This document shows, piece by piece, positions 41,412 through 48,761 of a stretch of 64,000 bases of DNA. The stretch covers positions 13,609,835 to 13,673,834 of the forward strand of contig OZ038527.1 of NCBI GenBank assembly GCA_964036665.1. Direction: 5' to 3'. This stretch comes from Gordius sp. MW1. Lineage: Eukaryota; Nematomorpha; Gordioida; Gordea; Gordiidae. The notes under the pieces are model-generated. The model was not told the DNA's origin and did not search any database. It was given only the letters and a program-made list of their open reading frames with translations. Both the position numbers and the translations under genes were made by a program. The stretch's first letter is position 1. Every line of letters starts with the position of its first letter.

Positions 41412-42692
41412 TTTTGACAAAAGACAACGTTTTATTGTTGCGATTAGTTTGTTGTATCAAACGTGTGCTCAATTTTTGAAAACTGCTCTATGCAATCATG
41501 ATTTCAAAGTAATAGTTTTCTGATTCTGATAAATATTTAATTTTTATCATATAAACAACGTCTGAAAACGACAACTTTCATCGGATGAATACGGTTGAAT
41601 AAAAAAATGTGAAAAATTTCATTTTTTTCGATTCTATGTGAAAGAGCGTATAAAAATATATAAAAATAAGCCAATTTGAGAATCCTATTATCCTCGATTG
41701 ACTTCCGAAAAGAGGTTTTAAGCTGCGAGAACTATCATTTTGACAAAAGACAACGTTTTATTGTTGCGATTAGTTTGTTGTATCGCAACGTGAGTGCTTA
41801 ATTTTTAAAAACTGCTCTATGCAATCATGATTTTAAAGTAATACTTTTCTGATTCTGATAAATTTTTACTTTTTATCATGGAAACAACGTCTGAAAACGA
41901 CAACTTTCATCGGATGAATACGGTTGAAAGAAAAAAATGTGAAAAATTTTGAGGTAAAAATATTTATTTTTTTTAATTCTATGTGAAAGAGCTTAAAAAA
42001 ATATATAAAAGTAAGCCGATTTGAGAATCCTATTATCTTCGATTGACTTCCGAAAAGAGGTTTTAAGCTGCGAGAACTATCATTTTGACAAAAGACAACG
42101 TTTTATTGTTGCGATTAGTTTGTTGTATGGTAACGTGAGTGCTTAATTTTTGAAAATTGCTCTATGCGATCAAGATTTCAAAGTAATAGTTTTCTGATTC
42201 TGATAAGTTTTTACTTTTTATCATGAAAACAACGTCTGAAAACGACAGCTTTCATCGGATGAATAGGGTTGAATAAAAATATGTGAAAAATTTTGAGGTA
42301 AAAATATTCATTTTTTTCGATTCTATGTGAAAGAGCGTATAAAAATATATAAAAATAAGCCAATTTGAGAATCCTATTATCCTCGATTGACTTCCGAAAA
42401 GAGGTTTTAAGCTGCGAGAACTATCATTTTGACAAAAGACAACGTTTTATTGTTGCGATTAGTTTGTTGTATCAAACGTGAGTGCTTAATTTTTGAAAAC
42501 TGCTCTATGCAATCATGATTTCAAAGTAATAGTTTTCTGATTCTGATAAATTTTTACTTTTTATCATGGAAACAACGTCTAAAAACGACAACTATCATCG
42601 GATGAATACGGTTGAAAGAAAAAAAATGTGAACAATTTTGAGGTAAAAATATTTATTTTTTTCAATTCTATGTGAAAGAGCTTGAAAAAAAT
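41412..42692. repeat. Satellite array between the poly-T insert and the LTR element
   Basis: Nearly four monomers of domain II type. The first one, right after the poly-T insert, is more diverged than its neighbours: it has GTGTGCTC instead of GTGAGTGCTT, CATATAAACAACG instead of CATGGAAACAACG, and lacks the GAGGTAAAAATATT segment near 41620. The last monomer is cut by the retrotransposon after the A-tract following GAGCTTG. Confidence 0.95.
42688..42692. repeat. Target-site duplication, left copy (AAAAT)
   Basis: AAAAT directly precedes the left LTR and is matched by AAAAT at 48757-48761. Joining the left flank (GAGCTTGAAA plus AAAAT) to the right flank (ATACAAAAG) gives exactly the uninterrupted monomer seen near 41176. 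This fixes both ends of the element. Confidence 0.88.
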
Positions 42693-43077
42693 TATTAAAT
42701 CCGCTCCGGATTTAGTATCAAGCTTTTATTAGTTGTTAAGTCCAAATTAAGTTTTATTTGTAATAATATATGTTCTGGTACAAATACGAGAGAAGCAGAA
42801 CTTTTATAATATTGAAAATTGTAGGGGAAAATTGGATAATGAATTCAGAATAATAAAATATAAGAATGGTGTTGTAGGTTGGGGTGGAGTTATGTCAGCA
42901 GATGGTTTTCCGATACTCTACTTTTTTCTCTTTAATATTAAAGTTACGCGAACGCGAAAGGGTAAAATTTAATCATTAATACGTAACCAGCACAAGGCTG
43001 TCGTTATAAATTAGTCCAAAAACGTCTGTGATGAAGGGGAGAAGGGAATGGCGGGGGGGGGGGGTGGTTATACAACA
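42693..43077 (-). repeat. 3' LTR (385 bp)
   Basis: The left LTR; downstream end of the element because the genes read on the minus strand. On that strand it begins TGTTGTATAACC and ends ATTTAATA, so the ends are TG...TA rather than the usual TG...CA. It differs from the 5' LTR at two bases (T versus C near 42844; T versus G near 42928) and has 12 rather than 11 G in the G-tract at 43053-43064. AATAAA signals on the minus strand lie at 42753-42758 and 42725-42730, suitable for ending the genomic RNA. A perfect 7-bp inverted repeat, AAATCCG-CTC-CGGATTT, lies at 42697-42713. Confidence 0.96.
42753..42758 (-). terminator. Polyadenylation signal in the 3' LTR
   Basis: The minus strand reads AATAAA about 45 bases past the TATA box of this LTR. 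A second AATAAA is at 42725-42730. One of the two probably directs cleavage of the element RNA. Confidence 0.55.
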
Positions 43078-43088
43078 CCTCCCCCTTT
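43078..43088 (-). other. Polypurine tract
   Basis: The minus strand reads AAAGGGGGAGG directly against the first base of the 3' LTR. This is the normal position and composition for the RNase H-resistant primer of plus-strand DNA synthesis, and it independently confirms the LTR edge and element orientation. Confidence 0.9.
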
Positions 43089-43577
43089 ATCGAGAAGTCG
43101 CAGACTTGATGTCCTTAGCAATTCATTAAGTACGATCATCAATACGTCTACCCCCCGATCAGGTTACATATGGTTTTTCTAAATACGTGGTGTGTTGGCG
43201 TCTTCGTCTACCACTTTGATTATCGGATAAGGATTGGGTGTTGTTTGTGCTGCATTTGGATAGAGTTTGCGCTGGATATCATATTGTTTTGGCTGCAGCC
43301 GCGTCGATGTTATCGTTGCGCGTTGTTTTTTTTTTGTTTTGTATTGTTTTTGTTAGGATTGATCTTGATTGTGATGGTACTCGTCGATGGAGTTGACGCC
43401 CATCATATCGTATCGGGTTTTGTAGATGGTGTAATATTTTATATGTGGGTTAATGGTGATGGTACGCGTCGATGAAGTTGCCGCCCATCATATCGTATCG
43501 GGTTTAGTAGATGGTGTAATATTTGTATATGGGGGGGGGGGGGGGGAGAAAGGGTAACACTCGGTGTAGTGTCACTC
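43089..43577. other. 3' noncoding region of the element with tandem duplication and G-run
   Basis: Sequence between the GC-rich ORF and the polypurine tract. It contains two tandem copies of an 85-bp unit (43371-43455 and 43456 to about 43535; shared string CCCATCATATCGTATCGGGTTT), then a run of 16 G at 43531-43546. Open frames on either strand here look like chance readings of repeats and T-rich sequence. I see no gene. Confidence 0.6.
43371..43535. repeat. 85-bp direct tandem duplication
   Basis: GTGATGGTAC starts both copies, at 43371 and 43456. Both contain CGTCGATG, CGCCCATCATATCGTATCGG and AGATGGTGTAATATTT. Differences are TACTCG versus TACGCG, GGAGTTGACG versus GAAGTTGCCG, and GGGTTTTG versus GGGTTTAG. 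The second copy runs into the G-tract. Confidence 0.85.
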
Positions 43578-43997
43578 CTACGTCCTCCGTAACTGTGACG
43601 TGGACGCAGTCGACTCGTCGATGTTCAGGCCTCCTAAGGCCCCTTCGACGACTTCGGCCGTACCGTGTCCTTCGCGGTCGAAGACCGTAGGTGTGATGTG
43701 TGCTCGGGGTTTGGGGCACATAGGCGGGAGATGCCTCGCCCTGCATCCCCAGCACTTCCTCCTTCGCGTTGCTACGGGTTCGGCCACCCGATTTACAAAA
43801 TTGTTGTTTGTATTCCGATCGTACGGTGCAGCTAAGGGCCTGACAGGCCCGGTACCTGCCGGCCTAAGCCGGGCAGCCGGTAACCTGTTACCTAACTCAC
43901 CCAATCGCGGTAATCTGGGAAGAGGGCCGGCGTTCGGGTGCGTAATGCTCAGCACCCGCGCCCTACCGTCCGTCTCCACCGCATAGGTTATTACCAT
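43578..43997 (-). CDS. GC-rich ORF after pol with CCHC-like motif, function unknown
   Basis: The frame is open from 44093 on the minus strand; the first ATG is at 43997 and gives 139 residues. A GTG at 44045 would give 155. Near residue 82 (from the ATG) is KCWGCRARHLPPMCPKP, a CX2CX3HX4C pattern close to retroviral-type zinc knuckles but one residue shorter between the second Cys and His. The remainder is rich in Arg, Pro, Ala and Gly, with no signal peptide or membrane helix, so it is not a typical env. The DNA is clearly GC-rich while pol and the LTRs are AT-rich, which suggests capture from another element or a host gene. It lies in the env position, in a different frame from pol, and would need a spliced or internal-start RNA. 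Overlapping open frames on both strands here mean the coding call is uncertain. Confidence 0.45.
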   Translation of the reverse strand: MVITYAVETDGRARVLSITHPNAGPLPRLPRLGELGNRLPAARLRPAGTGPVRPLAAPYDRNTNNNFVNRVAEPVATRRRKCWGCRARHLPPMCPKPRAHITPTVFDREGHGTAEVVEGALGGLNIDESTASTSQLRRT

Positions 43998-44128
43998 CGG
44001 TCTACGCGCATCCACTGGCGCAGTAGGTGTTACTTCCAGCCGCACGTCGCACCAAGCGGTTGGTATATTTACCTGATATACAATAAATAAACATCAGAAC
44101 CAACATTTTATATATGAATATATCGCGA

Positions 44129-47100
44129 CTATAAAGCATTGTACGATTTAATCTGTTCCTCATGCCTAGTTTCGATATAAAGGGTTGTCAAATTTTTTAC
44201 TTTGTATAACTTCGAGCCCTCCTGCTTAACAATCTCGCCTATTACCCATTTAGGTCCCTTTAAATAATTCCTATACCAAACCTTTTGGTTTACTATAAAC
44301 TTGGAACGGTTTAACCCAGATAAATCTGACTCGGGACATTGTAAAAAGTCCGGTGGGTACCTCAATTTTCTATTTAAAAATTCGTAGCTTACGGAGGGAC
44401 GATTAGGATACCTTGGGGACATGTTATGGTATAATTTTAACAGCCAAGTGCCTCCTTTCGTCTCTTTAGCTACCATTAACCATTTTTTCACTATCCCTAC
44501 GTACCTTTCAACCTGCCCATTTGAGCTAGGGTGATAAGGAGGAGTTAGCAAATGGTTAATTTTAAATTCTAAACAAAAACTTTTAAACTCTACGCTTACG
44601 AAAGCCTTTCCATTATCCGTAACCATTACAGTTGGAAATCCGTATGCGCCAAATAATTCTTTTAAAATATTTATTGTTACTTTACTTGACATGCTAGAAA
44701 CGTTTTTAAATTCCGTCCAACCGGAAAAAGCGTCAACTATTAAAATAAAACGTTTATTGTCAAATTCAAAAAAATCCACATGTATTCTCTCCCACGGAGA
44801 ATTGGGACGCGGCCACCTGGCCTTTTTATTTCTGCGGGGCATAGGTGCATCAAGCTTACAAAGCTCGCACTGCCTGACAAATAATTCAATATCCTTATTC
44901 ATCTTAGGCCACCACGCATATTGTCGGGCTAGTCCTTTCATCTTAACCATTCCTGCATGCCCTTGATGCAAAACATTTAACACCTCCTGACGCAGTTTAA
45001 CCGGAACCACCACCCTTTTATGTCGCATTATAACTTCGTTTTCCAAGTACATTTCATTTATAACATGTTTAAAAGGTAATGGTGTGTCATTACTATCGTC
45101 TAGGCCTAACAAAATGTTTTTTACTTTACATAAATCTTGGTCAGCATTACTTTCGGTTAAGATTTCATCAAAATCCAAAATTTTAATAGCGTTTATTACC
45201 TGCCCTCCTATAATATCGCAATGTAAAAGATCATCCTTAGCTTCAATGCTATCTGCGCCCAAACGCGATAAAACGTCCGCTAAATGATTGTCTTCACCTT
45301 TGCAATATATCAGAGTTAAGGTAAAATTTCCTAACATTACCAGCCAACGTTGTAATCTACTAGACATTAACAATTCATCGTTAGTCTTTTTAAATAAAGC
45401 AACCAGAGGTTTATGATCCGTGATTACAGTAAATGATTTACCAATTAAATATTCGCGACAACGCTGTAATCCGTACATCATTGCAAGAGCCTCCCGTTCA
45501 ATAACGGAATACCGCACCTCAGTTTTATTTAACTTACGGGAAAAATACAAAATAGGGTGTTCAATCTTATCCTCGATTTGACATAATGCGCCACCGATGC
45601 CTACATTAGACGCATCGACTCTTAAAACTTGTGGCATGTTGGGGTTATAACACCTTAATACGGGTTTAGTTAATAAAATATTCTTTAAATAATTAAAATT
45701 ATCTGTATGAGTTTCGTACCATATAAATGCAACAGACTTTTTGGTCAATTCATATAATGGTCCGGCGATTCTCATGTAATTTTTAATAAATCTATTGTAA
45801 TAATTCATTACGCCCAAAAATGACAAAAGCTCTTTTTTATTACTGGGTAATTTAATATTTTTAATTGCAATAACTTTGTCATACTTAGGTTGAATATTAC
45901 CATTACTTAAAATATGGCCTAGATACAATATCTCCTCGGTCCCAAAAATGCATTTTTTTGCTGAGACTCTTAAGCCTTTTAATTTAATTAATTCTAAAAC
46001 TTTACTCAAACGTAAATCGTGTTCTTCTATCGTTTTACCTGTGACTAAAATGTCATCTAAATAGAATATAACGCCATCTAAATTACTAAAAATAGAAGCC
46101 ATCGTTTGTTGAAAAATTGCGGCTGACACGCTCAAGCCAAAAGGTAGTCTGTTAAATTTAAACAGTCCGGCATCAGTGTTAATAGCTAAAAGCCGTGACG
46201 ACTTTTCGTCTACCTTAAGCTGTAAGTACGCGTTTGCCAAATCAATTTTAGAAAAATATTTAGCTCCTTGTAATTTAACAAAAATAATTTCTAATCTAGG
46301 CAGCGGATATTTAACTTCAATTACATATCTGTTGACTGTAACTCTATAATCAGCACAGACCCGTACCGTTCCGTCAGGTTTTCTGACCGGTACTAAAGGT
46401 GTAGCCCATTCCGAATAATCTATGGGTTCTATCACTTTGTCTTTAAGCCAATTATTAATTACAGCATCAACTTTATCTTTAATAAATAAAGGTACTCGCC
46501 TAACGGGACAAAATTTAGGTATAGCATCTGAGTTTACCCTAATTGATACAATCTTATCGCTCACACAGCCCAAATTATTTTCAAAAATCTCGGAAAATTT
46601 AGCCAAAACCACTGTAATTTTCGCTTGCCATGCTGTGCCAAAATTTGCCTTTGCCCTCTGATCGACTGATTTATGGACTGTGGATTTAATAGCAGAAATC
46701 CCGCACTTTAAATCAGGGATAAAATGGGGTGACTCATGGCTTGTGGACGTATTGTCCCAGCTCTGTGAATCACCGAGCAATTGCAATGACACCATGGGTT
46801 TAGCGCTTAAACTACAACTATTATCTACCTCCGTGGCCTTACAAATTCCCCACCAATTTAATTTAGGGCCAATTAATCTTATCCAGGGCCAACCCATTAT
46901 ATTGTCCACGTTTTCGCTAAGTATAAATAAATCTAAGTTAATTTTATATTGTAAGACTTTAACTGAGACGTTAACCTTTCTTATTACGTTTATGTTAGAT
47001 TTATTCGCTTGAATAGCTATCAACTTAGCTGCCTTAAATTTTCTATGCGGCCAAAATTTATTAAAATTTTTAAAACTAATAACAGAAATAGATGCGCCAC

Positions 47101-47227
47101 TATCGATTAACATTTTAATTTTTACGTTATCAATCTCTATCACCGCAGATGGTGTAACTGATTCGTTAAAAAAATTTATTTTATCCTCGCGGCCATCTAA
47201 AATTTGATATTTTGTGTTGAGTGGCAC
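44129..47227 (-). CDS. pol: Pol polyprotein: protease, reverse transcriptase, RNase H, integrase
   Basis: An uninterrupted frame of 1032 codons counted from a GTG two codons past the gag UGA; the frame has no suitable ATG, so it is probably made as Gag-Pol. The aspartic protease has IDSGAS at 41-46. Reverse transcriptase spans about 235-430, with FSKIDLANAY (D329), LPFGLS, and the catalytic YLDD at 389-392. RNase H spans about 530-655, with D538, E579, D604 (TDHKPL) and D651. Integrase has the zinc-binding HQGH and CELC pairs (H754, H757, C787, C790) and the DDE core D818, D871, E907, with exactly 35 residues between the last two. A basic C-terminal tail follows, with no chromodomain recognised. 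All catalytic residues are present and no frameshift is seen. The PR-RT-RH-IN order defines Ty3/gypsy. The enzyme set would copy the element RNA into DNA and insert it. Confidence 0.96.
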   Translation of the reverse strand: MPLNTKYQILDGREDKINFFNESVTPSAVIEIDNVKIKMLIDSGASISVISFKNFNKFWPHRKFKAAKLIAIQANKSNINVIRKVNVSVKVLQYKINLDLFILSENVDNIMGWPWIRLIGPKLNWWGICKATEVDNSCSLSAKPMVSLQLLGDSQSWDNTSTSHESPHFIPDLKCGISAIKSTVHKSVDQRAKANFGTAWQAKITVVLAKFSEIFENNLGCVSDKIVSIRVNSDAIPKFCPVRRVPLFIKDKVDAVINNWLKDKVIEPIDYSEWATPLVPVRKPDGTVRVCADYRVTVNRYVIEVKYPLPRLEIIFVKLQGAKYFSKIDLANAYLQLKVDEKSSRLLAINTDAGLFKFNRLPFGLSVSAAIFQQTMASIFSNLDGVIFYLDDILVTGKTIEEHDLRLSKVLELIKLKGLRVSAKKCIFGTEEILYLGHILSNGNIQPKYDKVIAIKNIKLPSNKKELLSFLGVMNYYNRFIKNYMRIAGPLYELTKKSVAFIWYETHTDNFNYLKNILLTKPVLRCYNPNMPQVLRVDASNVGIGGALCQIEDKIEHPILYFSRKLNKTEVRYSVIEREALAMMYGLQRCREYLIGKSFTVITDHKPLVALFKKTNDELLMSSRLQRWLVMLGNFTLTLIYCKGEDNHLADVLSRLGADSIEAKDDLLHCDIIGGQVINAIKILDFDEILTESNADQDLCKVKNILLGLDDSNDTPLPFKHVINEMYLENEVIMRHKRVVVPVKLRQEVLNVLHQGHAGMVKMKGLARQYAWWPKMNKDIELFVRQCELCKLDAPMPRRNKKARWPRPNSPWERIHVDFFEFDNKRFILIVDAFSGWTEFKNVSSMSSKVTINILKELFGAYGFPTVMVTDNGKAFVSVEFKSFCLEFKINHLLTPPYHPSSNGQVERYVGIVKKWLMVAKETKGGTWLLKLYHNMSPRYPNRPSVSYEFLNRKLRYPPDFLQCPESDLSGLNRSKFIVNQKVWYRNYLKGPKWVIGEIVKQEGSKLYKVKNLTTLYIETRHEEQIKSYNAL

Positions 47228-47230
47228 CAG

Positions 47231-47233
47231 TCA
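47231..47233 (-). other. In-frame UGA between gag and pol, candidate readthrough site
   Basis: The minus strand reads CAT GAT TGA CTG GTG CCA. Gag and pol are in one frame with only this stop between them. The base after the stop is C, the leakiest context known for UGA. Pol has no ATG before residue 39, inside the protease just ahead of the active-site DSG, so independent initiation would give a damaged protease. The arrangement resembles gammaretroviral Gag-Pol suppression. No clear pseudoknot is visible by eye downstream. Confidence 0.65.
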
Positions 47234-47746
47234 ATCATGTGCAGCTTGTCTAATTGACACCGCACTACCTTGACAAACATGCCCTCCACAGCCATCCCTA
47301 CATCTATTCGCCTCACTGATCCTACCTCTCTCAATCTTAGATGTAGAAGGAAAATCACTACAGTTATAATTATCAGTGGGGTTGTTATATCTAGTAACAC
47401 CACACGGTTTTTCAAAATTATTACCATGATCCCCGTAGTTATTAGCGTATCTATTTTTATAAATATTCTCATTTTGGTTTGTTCTATACGTAAAATTGGG
47501 ATTAAAATTATTTCTAAGTGATTTATTATTAAACCTATCTAGGCAACTAGAACTTAAATGGCCTCGCTTGTTACATCTGTAACAGCGTAAATTCTTAATT
47601 ATAAATACCTTCTCCACTTTAGTTAATCTATACCAAATATACACTAAGATTAATGCAAATAAAATCGATATTATTATAATTTTATCTGAGTATAAATAAT
47701 TAAAAAAATTAATAGCTATTGAAGGATGGGTAGAGCGAAAAAACAT
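47231..47746 (-). CDS. gag: Short Gag-like protein with one CCHC zinc knuckle
   Basis: The 171-residue ORF starts at the first ATG (47746); three codons of open frame lie upstream, beginning TTG, and no other ATG precedes it. Residues 55-68 read CYRCNKRGHLSSSC, a canonical CX2CX4HX4C nucleocapsid knuckle that would bind genomic RNA. The part after it is rich in Asn, Arg and Tyr, as nucleocapsid tails often are. Before it there are only about 54 residues, including a strongly hydrophobic stretch (about 22-40, IIIISILFALILVYIWY) that looks like a membrane helix or translated AT-rich noncoding DNA, not capsid. Gypsy Gags are usually 300 residues or more, so matrix and capsid are absent. The ORF ends at a UGA in the same frame as pol. 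It is probably a truncated or spliced gag; the knuckle call is firm, the start is not. Confidence 0.7.
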   Translation of the reverse strand: MFFRSTHPSIAINFFNYLYSDKIIIISILFALILVYIWYRLTKVEKVFIIKNLRCYRCNKRGHLSSSCLDRFNNKSLRNNFNPNFTYRTNQNENIYKNRYANNYGDHGNNFEKPCGVTRYNNPTDNYNCSDFPSTSKIERGRISEANRCRDGCGGHVCQGSAVSIRQAAHD

Positions 47747-47755
47747 GTTGATCAA

Positions 47756-48358
47756 ATATAAATCAATAAAATATATTATTATTTTATTTACTTATTATTT
47801 TAAATTTAAACTCAATATATTAAATATTTTTTTTTTTTTATAATTCTACCGTAATCCAAATAATAACACAAATATTAATATATAAATCAAATATATAACT
47901 CTTTATTCAAATACCACATAGATTATATATATATATCATTTAAAAACAATTAAAAATATCAATTCTGTATTTAAGAAAAATAAAAATTAAAATCACCTTT
48001 AAAAAAAAACGATAAATTATTTAAAATGACCGAAATTAAAATTTAAGTAATAAATCTAAATTGTAGTTATTAACAGTTTAATTATGAATATTCTAAAAGA
48101 TTGAAAAGTGATAGCTATATAGAATATTAAAATTCCAGTTATAATTACTAATGATATTAAATGCATTTGATACTTACTATGACTTGGTCCATTCCGAAAA
48201 TTTTGAAAAATTTTTTTTTTTTGTTCTTTCTTAAATTAGTTCGCTCCCACCAATATAATTTCTTTGCCCAAAATAGTTTTCTTTAAACAATATATCTGTT
48301 CTCTTCAAACTAGGACTTTTAACAAAATATTTGGTTCTTTGGGTTTATTTCTTCACTA
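47756..48358 (-). other. AT-rich leader of the element, no gag coding
   Basis: About 600 bases between the primer site and the first usable gag codon, where most gypsy elements already encode capsid. It is very AT-rich, with homopolymer A and T runs and stops in every frame. The first AUG with a fair context (48190-48192, minus) opens only 11 codons and is not in the gag frame. A perfect splice-donor hexamer, GTAAGT, follows it at 48172-48177. It may be an untranslated leader, an intron, or the relic of a lost gag 5' half; the sequence does not decide. Confidence 0.6.
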
Positions 48359-48371
48359 ACTTCTGACACCA
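48359..48371 (-). other. Primer-binding site, tRNA-Leu(CAG)
   Basis: The minus strand reads TGGTGTCAGAAGT, one base after the 5' LTR. It is complementary to the 3' end of animal tRNA-Leu(CAG), which ends ACTTCTGACA plus CCA, over 13 bases; the match stops at the next base. Minus-strand DNA synthesis would be primed here. Confidence 0.88.
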
Positions 48372-48372
48372 G

Positions 48373-48756
48373 TATTAAATCCGCTCCGGATTTAGTATCA
48401 AGCTTTTATTAGTTGTTAAGTCCAAATTAAGTTTTATTTGTAATAATATATGTTCTGGTACAAATACGAGAGAAGCAGAACTTTTATAATATTGAAAATT
48501 GTAGGGGAAAATTGGATAATGAATCCAGAATAATAAAATATAAGAATGGTGTTGTAGGTTGGGGTGGAGTTATGTCAGCAGATGGTTTTCCGATACTCTA
48601 CTTTTTTCTCTTTAATAGTAAAGTTACGCGAACGCGAAAGGGTAAAATTTAATCATTAATACGTAACCAGCACAAGGCTGTCGTTATAAATTAGTCCAAA
48701 AACGTCTGTGATGAAGGGGAGAAGGGAATGGCGGGGGGGGGGGTGGTTATACAACA
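48373..48756 (-). repeat. 5' LTR (384 bp), promoter end
   Basis: The right LTR, upstream of the genes. It is about 99.5% identical to the other LTR. On the minus strand it holds a C-tract near its start, a TATAAAAG box (48481-48488) and an AATAAA (48433-48438). That gives a short U3-R-U5 layout with transcription expected to start roughly 30 bases past the TATA box. The same 7-bp hairpin as in the other LTR is at 48377-48393. Confidence 0.96.
48481..48488 (-). promoter_or_regulatory. LTR TATA box
   Basis: The minus strand reads TATAAAAG within ATTATAAAAG, about 270 bases into the 5' LTR, and is followed by CT-rich sequence before the AATAAA. This is the expected core promoter of the element; an identical copy is at 42801-42808 in the 3' LTR. 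The start site is inferred. Confidence 0.7.
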
Positions 48757-48761
48757 AAAAT
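48757..48761. repeat. Target-site duplication, right copy (AAAAT)
   Basis: AAAAT directly follows the right LTR, before ATACAAAAGTAAGCC of the satellite. It is the partner of 42688-42692. A 5-bp length fits a gypsy-type integrase. Confidence 0.88.

Larger units (their letters stand above)
42693..48756 (-). mobile_element. Full-length Ty3/gypsy-type LTR retrotransposon
   Basis: This is a 6064-bp element inserted in a satellite monomer. It has two near-identical LTRs, 5-bp target duplications (AAAAT), a tRNA-Leu primer-binding site next to the 5' LTR, a polypurine tract next to the 3' LTR, and a minus-strand pol with the order protease, reverse transcriptase, RNase H, integrase. That order assigns it to Ty3/gypsy (Metaviridae) rather than copia. 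The closest kind of host-annotated protein is probably the K02A2.6-like or mag-related group, judged only from motif style. Pol is open throughout. Gag is very short, lacks a recognisable capsid, and is separated from pol by one in-frame UGA. There is no env with signal peptide and fusion features; a GC-rich ORF lies between pol and the 3' LTR. With capsid missing, the copy may depend on proteins from a related element. Confidence 0.97.

Noticed and set aside
1-42692. Conserved AAAAATATATAAAA in each monomer as a real TATA promoter
   Set aside because: It is a low-complexity A/T tract in a very AT-rich repeat, varies in length between monomers and has no downstream gene. Satellite transcription cannot be judged from this.
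43170-43475. 101-codon plus-strand ORF with a hydrophobic Phe/Leu-rich stretch
   Set aside because: It is antisense to the element, its membrane-like part is a translated T-rich run, and its end lies in the 85-bp tandem duplication. No family resemblance.
43600-43986. 128-codon plus-strand ORF and an 83-codon minus-strand ORF in the GC-rich island
   Set aside because: Overlapping readings of GC-rich DNA, where stops are scarce. The minus-strand frame with the CCHC-like motif is the only one with a recognisable feature.
43578-44093. Envelope gene in the element
   Set aside because: The ORF in the env position has no signal peptide, no membrane anchor and no glycosylation-rich ectodomain pattern.
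44691-47012. Several plus-strand ORFs opposite pol
   Set aside because: Antisense shadows of a long coding frame, without motifs.
47197-47472. 91-codon minus-strand ORF across the gag-pol junction
   Set aside because: A shadow frame. Gag knuckle and pol are both in the other frame, so no frameshift through this ORF is needed.
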